A stretch of 64,000 bases of DNA from Paenibacillus contaminans (GCF_003285015.1 NZ_QMFB01000001.1:248001-312000); one strand, 5' to 3'; numbered from the stretch's first letter, positions 16,794 through 26,100 are shown. The notes: generated by a model from the letters alone, not told the origin. Numbers and translations: made by a program.

Positions 16794-18380
16794 TTGAGCT
16801 TGGAAAAGTTTCTGTATAATTTGCATTTTGACGTGGCGAAGACGAAACCGCCGGACTTGGCCGTGGATTGGGAAGACAGCCCGCTTCCGTATAAGCTTTA
16901 CCGGGGCTTGCCCGAGATGCCGTTAAGTCCGGACGTTCCGCTGAGTCTTGACGGCACTGCGCACGAATCGGGAAAAACCGGTCTTCGTGAAATCGGCCAC
17001 TTTTTATGGTATGCATTTGGACTCAGCCAGTTGTCCCAGTCCGTTGTGGGCTATTCGGACGGGGACGCAGGCCTCATGCAAATGTACCGGCGGTTTGCCC
17101 CGTCGGGCGGCGCGCTGTATCCGAACGAAATTTACATGTATCTTAAGGCGGCGGAGCTGCCGGAAGGCATCTACCATTACAATGCGGCACACCACCGATT
17201 GGTTTTGCTTCGGGAGGGTGCTTTCGACGCTTACTTGACGAGCGCGTTAGGCGGCCGGTGCAAGGTTTCGGATTGCTTCGGCCTCGTATTTGTTTCGACG
17301 ATGTTCTGGAAAAACTTTTTTAAATACAATCATTTCGCATACCGGCTACAGGGCTTGGATGCCGGCGCGCTGCTCGGACAGATGCTGGAGACGGCCAAAC
17401 GGTTCGGCTTCGAGACCGGGGTGATGTACCGGTTTCTTGACCGGCCCATCAATCATCTTATCGGATTATCCGAAAGGGAAGAGTGCGTTTACGCTGTTGT
17501 TCCCCTTTCCACAAAGCCTTGGGCCGACTTGATAAACGATGACGGAAGCCATGTGGAGCCTGCTCGCGTCTCCGAGCTGTGCAGCGAGCTGCCTGCTCTT
17601 TACCGCCGGCAGTATGTCCGGTCGGTAAAGGTCGGCGTTTCTCCGCTGCTGACCCGTATGAACGAGGCTGCGATACTGGATTCGATGGGAACGCCGCCCG
17701 CAAGTATAGACGGCCAAACGCGCTTCATTCGCCAATACGGGGAGACACCGCTGCCATCCGCGGAGCGGCTGCATTATGATTTGGCATCGGTGAGCCGACG
17801 GCGTTATTCGCCGAACGGTGATTTTGTTCTTAGTAAAGTAAGTCGAGAGCAATTGGCATTACTGCTGCGAGAGACGATAACTTCTTACTCCTATGCGAAT
17901 GATTTGGATAAGCGGGACCGGGACCATCCCCATCTCAATCGCGTATCCCTTTTCTGCTGCACGCATAACGTCGATGGTCTTCCTGACGGCGCTTACGGCT
18001 ATGACGGCGTTGCCCATTCGCTGCTGCTAATGCGCCAAGGCGATCACCGCCTGAAGCTGCAGCTCGGGATGACGGCGGATAACGTCAACCTGCTGCAGGT
18101 TCCCTTATGCTTCCATGTGGCGGGTGACAGAGGGCATCTGCGTCGATCGCTGGGTTTCAGAGGGTATCGTATCCAACAAATGGAAGCCGGCATGCTCCTG
18201 CAGCGATTGCTGCTGACGGCTTCGGCGATCGGCATGGCCGGACATCCGCTTCTAGGCTATGATGCCATGTTAAGCGACGAGATCTACCGGATGCCAACAC
18301 AGGGAATAACCGGTCTGATCCAAGTTCCGGTCGGCGCCTATCGTCAAGGTCCTCGCCTGACCGGCGGGCTGCACGCTTAG
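16794..18380 (+). CDS. SagB-type FMN dehydrogenase (azoline oxidase)
   Basis: The 528-residue product contains tandem nitroreductase-like halves. The first has SGGALYPNEIYMYL (about 103-116) and LDAGALLGQMLETAKRFGFE (about 186-205), both hallmarks of SagB-type dehydrogenases; the second (about 310-525) repeats the fold in diverged form with EAGMLLQRLLLTASAIGMAG. SagB enzymes use FMN to oxidise thiazolines and oxazolines to aromatic thiazoles and oxazoles. Translation begins at TTG 16794 behind GGAGGGGAGGGG; an ATG five bases upstream meets a stop at once. It is the last gene of the cluster, 51 bases after the YcaO gene. No transporter or immunity gene follows; the next gene is convergent. Confidence 0.9.
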   Translation: MSLEKFLYNLHFDVAKTKPPDLAVDWEDSPLPYKLYRGLPEMPLSPDVPLSLDGTAHESGKTGLREIGHFLWYAFGLSQLSQSVVGYSDGDAGLMQMYRRFAPSGGALYPNEIYMYLKAAELPEGIYHYNAAHHRLVLLREGAFDAYLTSALGGRCKVSDCFGLVFVSTMFWKNFFKYNHFAYRLQGLDAGALLGQMLETAKRFGFETGVMYRFLDRPINHLIGLSEREECVYAVVPLSTKPWADLINDDGSHVEPARVSELCSELPALYRRQYVRSVKVGVSPLLTRMNEAAILDSMGTPPASIDGQTRFIRQYGETPLPSAERLHYDLASVSRRRYSPNGDFVLSKVSREQLALLLRETITSYSYANDLDKRDRDHPHLNRVSLFCCTHNVDGLPDGAYGYDGVAHSLLLMRQGDHRLKLQLGMTADNVNLLQVPLCFHVAGDRGHLRRSLGFRGYRIQQMEAGMLLQRLLLTASAIGMAGHPLLGYDAMLSDEIYRMPTQGITGLIQVPVGAYRQGPRLTGGLHA

Positions 18381-18490
18381 CATGCATTCAGGACTGGAAC
18401 GGACTCTTGGAGCTATTCTCATTTCCGTTTATGCGGATAGGGAAGGCTCTTTTCTTTAGCGAAAAGAAAATATATCATTCTCGGAGAAAG

Positions 18491-21400
18491 CTAAACGGGA
18501 ATTTCGAACGATACGGTCGTTCCTTCTCCCGGCTTGCTCCGGATTTCAAGCCCCTTGCCATATAGCTGCTTAAGGCGGCGGTCGGTGTTGAGCAGCCCGA
18601 TCCCTCTTCTTCCAATCAAAACCGCGCTGCCGTCAAGCAGCTGTCTCAGCCGTTCTTCTTCCATGCCTACGCCGTCGTCCGAAATGACGATTTTGACGTT
18701 CCCGCTCCCTTTCGCGATTTGTACGCGAACGGTTCCGCCTTCCGCTTTGCGCAGGACGCCGTGACTGACCGCATTTTCGACAAGCGGCTGAATGGTGAGA
18801 GGTGGAAGCTTGATGCGAACGCCGGGTCCGACCTCCCATGTTATGTCCAATCTCTCTTCGAAGCGTTCCTTCTGGATATATAAATAAGAGCGGACCAGCT
18901 CAAGCTCATGCTCCAGCGGGACCATTTTCTCCGAATTCCAGAAGTCGAAGCTGATCCGCAAATAAGAGCTGAACGACTCGGTAAGATCGCGCATTTTGGC
19001 TTGATCGATATCGGCCAGCGCCATAATCGAATTCAGTGTGTTGAACAGAAAATGCGGCTGAATCTGCGCTTGCAAATAAGCGGCTTCCATTCGCAGGCGT
19101 TCGCCTACGGATTGCTTTAACGCCGTTAATGCGTCTACCCGGTATTGCAGCTCCATGGCGTCGACCGGCTTCGTTACGTAATCGTTGGCTCCCGATAAAA
19201 AGCCGGAATACACATCGGCCGGTTGACTGCGTGCAGTCAGCAGCAGAACGGGCAGCTCCGAGATCGAAAACCGTTCGCGGATGATTCGCGCAAATTCATA
19301 GCCGGACATTTGAGGCATCATGACGTCGGCAATGACAAGATCCCATTGCTCTTTATCGAGCTTGGTAAGCGCTTCTTTGCCGCTCATGGCGGTTACGATG
19401 TCATAACGCTCCGTCGACAAAATGTTGCTCAGCACTTTAAGGTTGACGGGGTCGTCGTCGACCGCCAATATTTTCGGCCTCGATGAAGCGGAAGCATGCT
19501 GAACGGCACGTGCTTCTGCACGGAGCTCCTTCTCGGCGACATCGTTCGAATCGTGTTGTCCGGCAAGATGTTTGAATTCCGGTTCTTTACGTGAGACTTC
19601 ATCCGAATCGGCGTTTGCCTCGGATAAAGGTAACGTGAACGTGAATACGGAGCCTGAACCCAACGAAGATTCGGCTGCCAAAAAACCTCCATGCAGCTCA
19701 ACCAGCTGTTTGCAAATGCTGAGCCCCAGTCCGATTCCACCATTGCCGGCCGTTTTTCCGTTTTCGCCTTGCTCGTAAGGCTGGAAAGCTTTGCTCAACG
19801 TAACGGGATCCATTCCGATTCCGGTATCGGAAACATGAACATAGGCCATTCCGTTCTTGACTTCGGCATCTATGACGATCGTACCTTCATTCGTATATTT
19901 GATCGCATTGTGAAGCAGGTTGAACAAAATTTGCACGAGTCTCTTCTCATCGGCCACGACGGGAGGGAAGTGATCCGGTATTTCCATGACCAGCCGAATC
20001 GGTTTGCCCTCCGTCATAAAGTCCAGCATGTCCAGTACGCCGGAAGCGACGGATTGAACGCGTAATGCTGCCGGATTCAGGCTTATTCTATTTTCTTTAA
20101 GCTGTGTCAAGTCGAGCAGATCGTTCAGCAAATACGACATCCGGCGGCCTATCGTGATGAGCAGCTCCAGATCTTTGCCGTTTTGCGAACCAAGCTTGCT
20201 TCCTCCTCTGCTGACGACGGACTGGGCGATGTTAATCATTCCGTGCAGCGGGGTTCTTAGCTCGTGGGACGTATTGGCGAGAAAATCGTCCTTCAGCTTG
20301 TCCGTTTTCTGGAGCTGCTTGGCTAGTTCGGCCGTTTGCTCGGCATTGCGAAAATAACGCTTGAACCAATACGCCGCAAAGCCTAAAATGGCGGCGATGA
20401 TGTCGAACGGATAATAAATCGACGAAACCCAGCCTTGTGTTTCGAAAAATCCCCAAAGGATGCCGGATAGTATGCTGATCCCCGAAAAAATCAGGTAGAT
20501 GGCGTCCGTGTGCCGTTTCAATGCCATTCGAATGATGATGAACATGACGGCGACCGGAGAAAAAAGAAAAATGAACGTGTGTACCGTGCGCAAATCAAAA
20601 ATCGTTTGCACGGGAAATAGTAAAATGACTCCGGCAAAAAGGCTGCACAAGGCAAAAAACCAGCGAAAAGTACCGTTATGCTTATATTCCGGAAAAAGCG
20701 ACAAGGCAAGCTTCAGCATAAAGTACGACGAGCTGATATAGGAGAGCGCCACAATTTTGATTCCCCAAACGTAGCCGATCGGAACCCACATCATCAGCAG
20801 GATATCGTCGTCCGAAATAATATTGAACGATGCGCTTAGCAGCAGCATGATGAAATAACCGAGCGTTTTCTGCCTGCGGTTAAATATATACAAGATCCCC
20901 GCATAAACGGCATGCAGAATCAGGACGATAAAGGTTGTAAATTGGAATCCTACGGCGTACATTCTTTCCGAATCGGTCGCTGCCTGAGAGCCGAATTTGA
21001 GCGATTTCGTAATCCCGCCATATGAATTGTTATCGAAGTTTGCGGCATGAACGATGATCTCGATTTCCTGCCGCTCGTCCGCAATGTAGGAAACGCTGTA
21101 GGAATTAAGTTTGGGCGTATAGATGTCCTTCCGCTCGGCCGGACGACCCCATTCCGCGACCGTTTGTCCGTTGAAGATAACTGTAGATGAAGCATGAATG
21201 CGTTTAACCAATAAGCCGAACGATTCGCCCGCATGATCCCCGATCAAGATGCGCAGCCGATAAGAACCGTACCCGAAAGAGGATCCTCCCTCTGACGGCA
21301 TGTATGCATTCCACTCGCCCGGAACTTGAATATAGGTCTGGCCGGCCGGGCGTTCGGTTGTCCCGCCTTCCTGAGGTTCGATAAATTGATTCGGATAAAA

Positions 21401-21604
21401 TTCCCACGTTCCATCCAAAGGGATGGTTCGGTTGTTATTGAAGTCCCAGTGCCGCAAATCGAGCACGCCCTGATTCGGAGCCGGGTGGTTGGGCGGCATG
21501 CTCATGTTTAGCAAAATCAAGCGCAAACCGGTAAGAAGGATCAAAAAGATGAGGCTGTAAAGGATCATTTTTCTGTTTGTCATCATAGCAACATTATTCG
21601 GCAA
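18491..21604 (-). CDS. hybrid histidine kinase: 7TMR-DISM sensor, HisKA kinase, receiver, and LytS-type kinase
   Basis: The 1037-residue protein contains, in order: a first membrane segment (about 13-33), an extracellular beta-sandwich sensor (about 50-200), seven membrane segments of the 7TMR-DISM type (about 215-405), a HisKA domain with SHELRTPLHG (His near 447), an ATPase domain (GLGLSICKQLVELHGG), a receiver domain (ILAVDDDPVN, phospho-acceptor Asp near 761 in VIADVMMPQ), and a second kinase module of the LytS/YesM type (QAQIQPHFLFNTLNSI, about 850) with its own ATPase domain to the end. It probably senses an extracellular ligand, but no partner regulator is adjacent. The start used is TTG 21604; in-frame ATGs six and seven codons in are alternatives. 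It converges on the TOMM cluster. Confidence 0.88.
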   Translation of the reverse strand: MPNNVAMMTNRKMILYSLIFLILLTGLRLILLNMSMPPNHPAPNQGVLDLRHWDFNNNRTIPLDGTWEFYPNQFIEPQEGGTTERPAGQTYIQVPGEWNAYMPSEGGSSFGYGSYRLRILIGDHAGESFGLLVKRIHASSTVIFNGQTVAEWGRPAERKDIYTPKLNSYSVSYIADERQEIEIIVHAANFDNNSYGGITKSLKFGSQAATDSERMYAVGFQFTTFIVLILHAVYAGILYIFNRRQKTLGYFIMLLLSASFNIISDDDILLMMWVPIGYVWGIKIVALSYISSSYFMLKLALSLFPEYKHNGTFRWFFALCSLFAGVILLFPVQTIFDLRTVHTFIFLFSPVAVMFIIIRMALKRHTDAIYLIFSGISILSGILWGFFETQGWVSSIYYPFDIIAAILGFAAYWFKRYFRNAEQTAELAKQLQKTDKLKDDFLANTSHELRTPLHGMINIAQSVVSRGGSKLGSQNGKDLELLITIGRRMSYLLNDLLDLTQLKENRISLNPAALRVQSVASGVLDMLDFMTEGKPIRLVMEIPDHFPPVVADEKRLVQILFNLLHNAIKYTNEGTIVIDAEVKNGMAYVHVSDTGIGMDPVTLSKAFQPYEQGENGKTAGNGGIGLGLSICKQLVELHGGFLAAESSLGSGSVFTFTLPLSEANADSDEVSRKEPEFKHLAGQHDSNDVAEKELRAEARAVQHASASSRPKILAVDDDPVNLKVLSNILSTERYDIVTAMSGKEALTKLDKEQWDLVIADVMMPQMSGYEFARIIRERFSISELPVLLLTARSQPADVYSGFLSGANDYVTKPVDAMELQYRVDALTALKQSVGERLRMEAAYLQAQIQPHFLFNTLNSIMALADIDQAKMRDLTESFSSYLRISFDFWNSEKMVPLEHELELVRSYLYIQKERFEERLDITWEVGPGVRIKLPPLTIQPLVENAVSHGVLRKAEGGTVRVQIAKGSGNVKIVISDDGVGMEEERLRQLLDGSAVLIGRRGIGLLNTDRRLKQLYGKGLEIRSKPGEGTTVSFEIPV

Positions 21605-21802
21605 ACTGTGCGAATATCCCTTCTTAAGAGCCGGTTTATCGGCGAATAGCGGCGCTAGAAGCGCGTTGTTCTTATGAGAAACAAGGATATTCGGCGGCGG
21701 ACAGCGTATAGATATCGTTTATGAGAATTTTTTTGGAATAATCGCTTTTCGGCTTCAGAAATCGGTCGGTTCATGCATCTATATAATTAGGGAGGGGAAT
21801 AG

Positions 21803-23482
21803 ATGGGGAACGCATGGTCGGACGTCGATTTGATTGAAAAGGCGCGCGGCGGCGACCGCGATGCTTTCGGCGAGCTCGTCAGGCGGCATCGCTCCAAAGC
21901 GTTCGATTGGGCGCGTTGCGTTGCCCGCGATCCTCATTTGGCGGAGGACATCGTCCAGGAGGCGTTGTTACGGGCTTTCCTGCATGTGGGAACACTTGCG
22001 GACATGGACCGTTTTCTGCCTTGGCTTCATAAAATTGTCCGTAATGAGGCGCTGATGAAGATGAGGAAAGGAGAACATTCCGGCAAGGAACGCACGTTCA
22101 CGAGACTCTCCTCGACTGCCGGCGATAAAGAACGCGTAAATTGGTCGGATGTCGATAGCATTTTGCAATATTTGAGCGGCGGCGCGAACAGAGGGGAGGA
22201 AGGGGATCCTTCCGCAAAGCTGGCGTACAAAGAATTCCTTGTGACGTTAAGACAGATGCTCCGCTGCCTTGCTCCCAAAGAACGAGCCGTTTTTGAAGCT
22301 CATTTTTTCCGGCAATTGTCGCCGGCCGAAATCGCCCGGTTGTTCCGGACTTCGACGGACAGCGTCTATCAATCGCTCACCCGCGCCAGGTACAAGGTGA
22401 AGGAAGAACGCATACGTGTCCGGCTCAGGGATTACGTGAAAGAGCGAAGAGAGGCGAATATGCCGGAGCGTGCGGCGCTTTCACCGGTAAAAGGCCCGAA
22501 ATCGGCGGAATGGAAACGATGCAAAACCTCTTTCGCAGGGGCGGTCTATGCCGCGCTGTTTTATGCCATGCCGGGACGTTATTCGCTAACCGATGTAATG
22601 GGGCTGACCGGACAGGCGTTTCGGCTCACGGTGGAGGAGCAAACAATCGATGCGACAGGTCCGTCCATGTATTTCTGGGAGTCGAAGTTTCGCGAGGGAC
22701 TATTGAATCTGGGGCTGGAAAGCGAGCATACGGGCGACGGAGGCGCGCCCCCTACGCCCTTCATGCTGAACAAAGGTGTCATGCACATACGCCGTTCGAT
22801 CAAACGCGGTATGCCGGTTATCGCATGGGATCTGTTCGCGCCCGAGTTCGGACTGATCTACGGCTATGACGATGCGGAGCAGCACCTGCACGCCGTAGAT
22901 GCGCGAGCGAAAGGGACGATTCCTTATGACCGTTTCGGCCGCGGCCTGTCCGGCGGGTTGTTTGTACTCTCGATAACGGGGGAAGCTCAGATCGAGGAGT
23001 GGCAAGCGGTACGGAATGCGCTCCATATGGCGGTTCGGCATACCTACGGAGAAATGACATTTATCGGATACGCTACCGGGCTATCCGCTTACGACTGCTG
23101 GAAAGCGGCGTTTCGAAACGGGAGCGTCGATCCGCTCGGCAACGCATATACCGCGGAAATTGCCGCAGACGCTAGAATAAACGCAGTCTCTTTTTTGCGG
23201 GGCTTGGAAAATAAGCTAAGCGCTGAAGGCTGGGAGGAAGCGGCAGCCGTTGCGGCGGAAGCGGCCGAATGTTATGAAGCCGCTGCGGATGCGCTTGGCT
23301 CGCTCAGCCGGATGTTTCCGATGCCGTCGGGCGGAAATCCGCGCGAGCCGGAAGCCGTAATCGCCGCGATCGGACTGCTGGGTAATGCAAAGGCGGCGGA
23401 GGAAGAGGGGGCGGCGGTATTGGAACGACTGATCCGAAGCATCGGAACGCTGCAGAAGAGTAGAATGGAGGCGACATTTTGA
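21803..23482 (+). CDS. ECF sigma factor with a C-terminal papain/BtrH-like extension
   Basis: Residues 1-210 form an ECF sigma-70 factor: region 2 (LIEKARGGDRDAFGELVRRH to about residue 90, with the AEDIVQEALLRAF helix) and region 4 (LAPKERAVFEAHFF, then SPAEIARLFRTSTDSVYQSL). Residues 235-559 form an extension unlike a normal sigma factor. It contains VMGLTGQAFRLTVEE and PVIAWDLFAPEFGLIYGYDD, which resemble BtrH-type or C39-like cysteine-peptidase folds, then a helical block with LSAYDCWKAAFRNG (about 427). The same two-part architecture recurs in the next two proteins. The extension may control sigma activity. It ends in a 4-base overlap with the next gene. No anti-sigma gene is adjacent. 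Confidence 0.85.
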   Translation: MGNAWSDVDLIEKARGGDRDAFGELVRRHRSKAFDWARCVARDPHLAEDIVQEALLRAFLHVGTLADMDRFLPWLHKIVRNEALMKMRKGEHSGKERTFTRLSSTAGDKERVNWSDVDSILQYLSGGANRGEEGDPSAKLAYKEFLVTLRQMLRCLAPKERAVFEAHFFRQLSPAEIARLFRTSTDSVYQSLTRARYKVKEERIRVRLRDYVKERREANMPERAALSPVKGPKSAEWKRCKTSFAGAVYAALFYAMPGRYSLTDVMGLTGQAFRLTVEEQTIDATGPSMYFWESKFREGLLNLGLESEHTGDGGAPPTPFMLNKGVMHIRRSIKRGMPVIAWDLFAPEFGLIYGYDDAEQHLHAVDARAKGTIPYDRFGRGLSGGLFVLSITGEAQIEEWQAVRNALHMAVRHTYGEMTFIGYATGLSAYDCWKAAFRNGSVDPLGNAYTAEIAADARINAVSFLRGLENKLSAEGWEEAAAVAAEAAECYEAAADALGSLSRMFPMPSGGNPREPEAVIAAIGLLGNAKAAEEEGAAVLERLIRSIGTLQKSRMEATF

Positions 23483-24456
23483 AAGGTCAGAAGGTAAAAG
23501 TCATTAATGGGCTTCGTTATGACGGCGGCAGAAGCAATTTGTCCAATATTAACGCGTACAGCGCATGCTTGAAGCAGCTGGATAGCCCTTATCCTTTAAG
23601 TCCATGGTTATATGGAGCGATTGGCGTCCCTTTTTTATTTCGCGTGGGCGGCGAGGTGAATACCGCTCCGGTACTTCATGAACTGCCTCATGACCGAATA
23701 GCCGGGCTATTGGGGAATATAGGCGTCCAAGTGGCGGGAATAAGCGCCATTGCCGAAGGCGATTCCTTAAATGCGCTTCGCAGGAAGGCGTGGGATGCGG
23801 TTCGGCATGCGATCGATGCCGGGTACCCTTGCTTTGGCAGAGGTTTCGCTTTCAACTACGGCGAGACAAGCGTCGTTCAGGGCTATGATTTAACGGATGA
23901 AGCATATATTTGCAGCTGTTGGGACGGCACGAGGGCGGAGCCTTGGCAAACGCTGGGGGAGCGGGACGGACTTGTCGACGTTTATTGGATGATGAAGAAT
24001 GATTATGCGGAGGACGATTGCAGAACCGTGAAGGAAGCGCTGCATTTGGCGGTCGAATTCGCGGAAGGAAAGCTTACGGGCAGCCGGACGCTTGCAGGCT
24101 CGCGTGCTTATGAACATTGGGTGGCGGAGCTGCGAAGAGGGGCCGTCGACGGCTGGTATTTTGCTTACAACACGCATGAATGGGATACGTGCCGCACGTA
24201 TGGGCATAAGTTTTTGCTGGAGGCGAAGCGGCGTCTTGGCGAACATGCGCCTGAAGCGCTCGATGAAGCGATCGGCTGCTTCGACCGCGTTCGCGAAGCG
24301 TTTCATCAAGTATATGAACTGTTTCCATGGGAGCAGCCGCGGGGATTGATCGAGGATGCGGAGCGCCGGCTTGAAGCCGCGAAGCTGCTGGAGCAGGCGA
24401 AAACGTACGATGCGAAAGCGATCGAAACCTTTCGGCGTGTTGTTAACGCGCTATGA
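23479..24456 (+). CDS. stand-alone paralogue of the sigma-factor extension (first)
   Basis: This 325-residue protein matches the C-terminal part of the upstream sigma factor in layout. An N-terminal region has SPWLYGAIGVPFLFRV and GYPCFGRGFAFNYGETSVVQ, resembling a BtrH-like or C39-like papain fold. A C-terminal helical block starts at ALHLAVEFAEG and contains SRAYEHWVAELRRG (about 208-221) and HKFLLEAKRRLG. Its TTG start lies in the TTGA overlap with the sigma gene, behind GGAGGCG, so the two should be made together. A soluble regulator or ligand-binding partner of the sigma factor is the simplest guess. No enzyme activity can be assigned. Confidence 0.75.
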   Translation: MKGQKVKVINGLRYDGGRSNLSNINAYSACLKQLDSPYPLSPWLYGAIGVPFLFRVGGEVNTAPVLHELPHDRIAGLLGNIGVQVAGISAIAEGDSLNALRRKAWDAVRHAIDAGYPCFGRGFAFNYGETSVVQGYDLTDEAYICSCWDGTRAEPWQTLGERDGLVDVYWMMKNDYAEDDCRTVKEALHLAVEFAEGKLTGSRTLAGSRAYEHWVAELRRGAVDGWYFAYNTHEWDTCRTYGHKFLLEAKRRLGEHAPEALDEAIGCFDRVREAFHQVYELFPWEQPRGLIEDAERRLEAAKLLEQAKTYDAKAIETFRRVVNAL

Positions 24457-24571
24457 GGCGGTTTGGGACGAAGCTAAAGAAGCGTGAAACGAATCCGGCT
24501 GCTGCTTTCTGCAAATCGCCTTGAAGCATTCCGATTCGAATTATTCAGACAGTAATAGGGAGGCTGTGAAG

Positions 24572-25624
24572 ATGGCCAAAGTAAGTTTGGAGCGAATCCG
24601 GTTTGCCGGGTTTCATAAATCGCATGTCGGCGCGATCAAGTCATGTGCGGACTACTTGAATATCCCCTGTTCGGCCGCTTGGGTTTACGGCATAACCGGA
24701 AGTGCGTTCATGTCCGTTATGGATGAGGATTGTGCAGCTCCCAATATTGGAGAGCCTGAGGAAAGGATGTTCGAAGCCGCTTGTCATATCGGACTTGATA
24801 TCCGGGGGCTGCATGCGTTTGCGGAAGCGGCCGATTTCGAACGGCTGCAGCGCGAGGCTTGGGATGCGGCGCGTAACGCAATTGACAGGGGGCTGCCGGT
24901 TTTCGCCAAAGAATTGGACCTGGGCAATGAAACGTCCATCATACATGCCTATAACGACGAAGGTTATTTTACGCACTCCTGGCATGGAGGAAGCGGGCAT
25001 GAGGGCTTCGATGAGGTCATACCATGGCAAATGCTCGGCCGTAACTATTGCCCGTGCGCGCAATGCCGTGCGCGATCCCGAACCGGTGAGCGGGCGAACG
25101 ATTCGGTTTATACCGGAGACCCCGATAGAGGCGGTTTTATTTCCCTGCATTGGGCGACTCCGTGCACGCCGACCGACGATCTTACGGCGCTGCGTGCCGG
25201 GATTGGTCTCGCGCTTGATATTTCCCAGTTAAGCAAATACGAATGGGGAGGACGTACGTTATACAGCGGTTTGCTTGCTTATGATCGCTGGATCGAATCG
25301 GTGCGGACCAATAACATTCTCGGATTTTACATGGGTTACTATGCCGATAATTTTCACGAGAGCCGTCATAATGCGTTTCTGTTTTTGCGGGAAGCCTGCG
25401 AACGATTCGACGGCGAACTCGGCAAAAAGCTGAGCGCAGCAGCGGATCATTATAAACTTGTAAAAGAACAATTTCAGGCGTTAAGTCTTTTGTTCCCTTG
25501 GAGTCAGCCTCACGAACCGATAGAGGATCCGGACCGCCGAAAAGAAGCGGTCGATCGGTTGATCCAAATTCGGGAGCTGGAGAAGGAAGGGTATCGCAGG
25601 CTGGAGAAACTATTATCTATATAA
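24572..25624 (+). CDS. stand-alone paralogue of the sigma-factor extension (second)
   Basis: The 350-residue product is the third member of the local family. It has PCSAAWVYGITGSAFMSVMD (about residues 30-49) and GLPVFAKELDLGNETSIIHA, corresponding to the papain-like part, then an inserted Cys-rich loop YCPCAQCRARS not present in the paralogues and possibly metal-binding. The helical block with LLAYDRWIESVRTN (about 233-246) and HNAFLFLREACERF follows. ATG 24572 behind GGGAGG is preferred to an upstream in-frame codon at 24521. It lies 115 bases after the preceding paralogue and 20 bases before the GyrI-like gene. Function unknown. Confidence 0.75.
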   Translation: MAKVSLERIRFAGFHKSHVGAIKSCADYLNIPCSAAWVYGITGSAFMSVMDEDCAAPNIGEPEERMFEAACHIGLDIRGLHAFAEAADFERLQREAWDAARNAIDRGLPVFAKELDLGNETSIIHAYNDEGYFTHSWHGGSGHEGFDEVIPWQMLGRNYCPCAQCRARSRTGERANDSVYTGDPDRGGFISLHWATPCTPTDDLTALRAGIGLALDISQLSKYEWGGRTLYSGLLAYDRWIESVRTNNILGFYMGYYADNFHESRHNAFLFLREACERFDGELGKKLSAAADHYKLVKEQFQALSLLFPWSQPHEPIEDPDRRKEAVDRLIQIRELEKEGYRRLEKLLSI

Positions 25625-25644
25625 CGGGAGAAGGGCGGTTTTTC

Positions 25645-26100
25645 ATGAATTCCGGCAATTCGGTTCAAATCGTAGAGGTCCCAGAAATAAAGCTGGTAGG
25701 ATTTTCGGTTACATGCTCGTTTAACGGACATATTCACGAAAGAGTAGAAAAGATGAAGCGTGAGTTTTACGAGCGTAAGGAGGAGATACGAAACAAAGTG
25801 CACCCTGAGCGATATATAAGTCCCTGTTTTTCTTCAGAGGTCCTTTTTACGTATTTGATCTGCATGGAGGTGTCGGATTTATCGGAAGTACCGGAAGGAA
25901 TGATCGGTTTTACGGTTCCGCCGCACCGATATGCCACAACGAAGTGCCAAGGCGATCCCTATCAAGTCATACATGACTATCTTGGCTCAATCGGTTTGCA
26001 GAGCGACAAACGAGCCCTGGCTCTGGAAATCTATTCGTTGGCCAATCCGGTTTGGCCGGATGAAACGGAGGTGCTTCTGCCCCTAAAAAAGGCGGAATAA
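25645..26100 (+). CDS. GyrI-like small-molecule-binding domain protein
   Basis: A 151-residue protein consistent with the GyrI-like or 'effector-binding' fold found at the C-terminus of AraC- and MerR-type activators and as stand-alone proteins. Typical features are the opening VQIVEVPEIKLVGFSV, the central YISPCFSSEVLFTYLICMEV and the EGMIGFTVPPHRYATTKCQG stretch. Stand-alone members bind hydrophobic or cationic small molecules, and some hydrolyse them. ATG 25645 follows GGGAGAAGGG. Only two bases separate its stop from the Nudix gene, and 20 bases separate it from the upstream paralogue, so it probably shares their transcript. Confidence 0.72.
   Translation: MNSGNSVQIVEVPEIKLVGFSVTCSFNGHIHERVEKMKREFYERKEEIRNKVHPERYISPCFSSEVLFTYLICMEVSDLSEVPEGMIGFTVPPHRYATTKCQGDPYQVIHDYLGSIGLQSDKRALALEIYSLANPVWPDETEVLLPLKKAE

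Noticed and set aside
21782-21787. TATAAT as the -10 box of the sigma-factor gene
   Set aside because: It is too close to the ribosome site and no matching -35 lies upstream. An ECF-type promoter is also possible.
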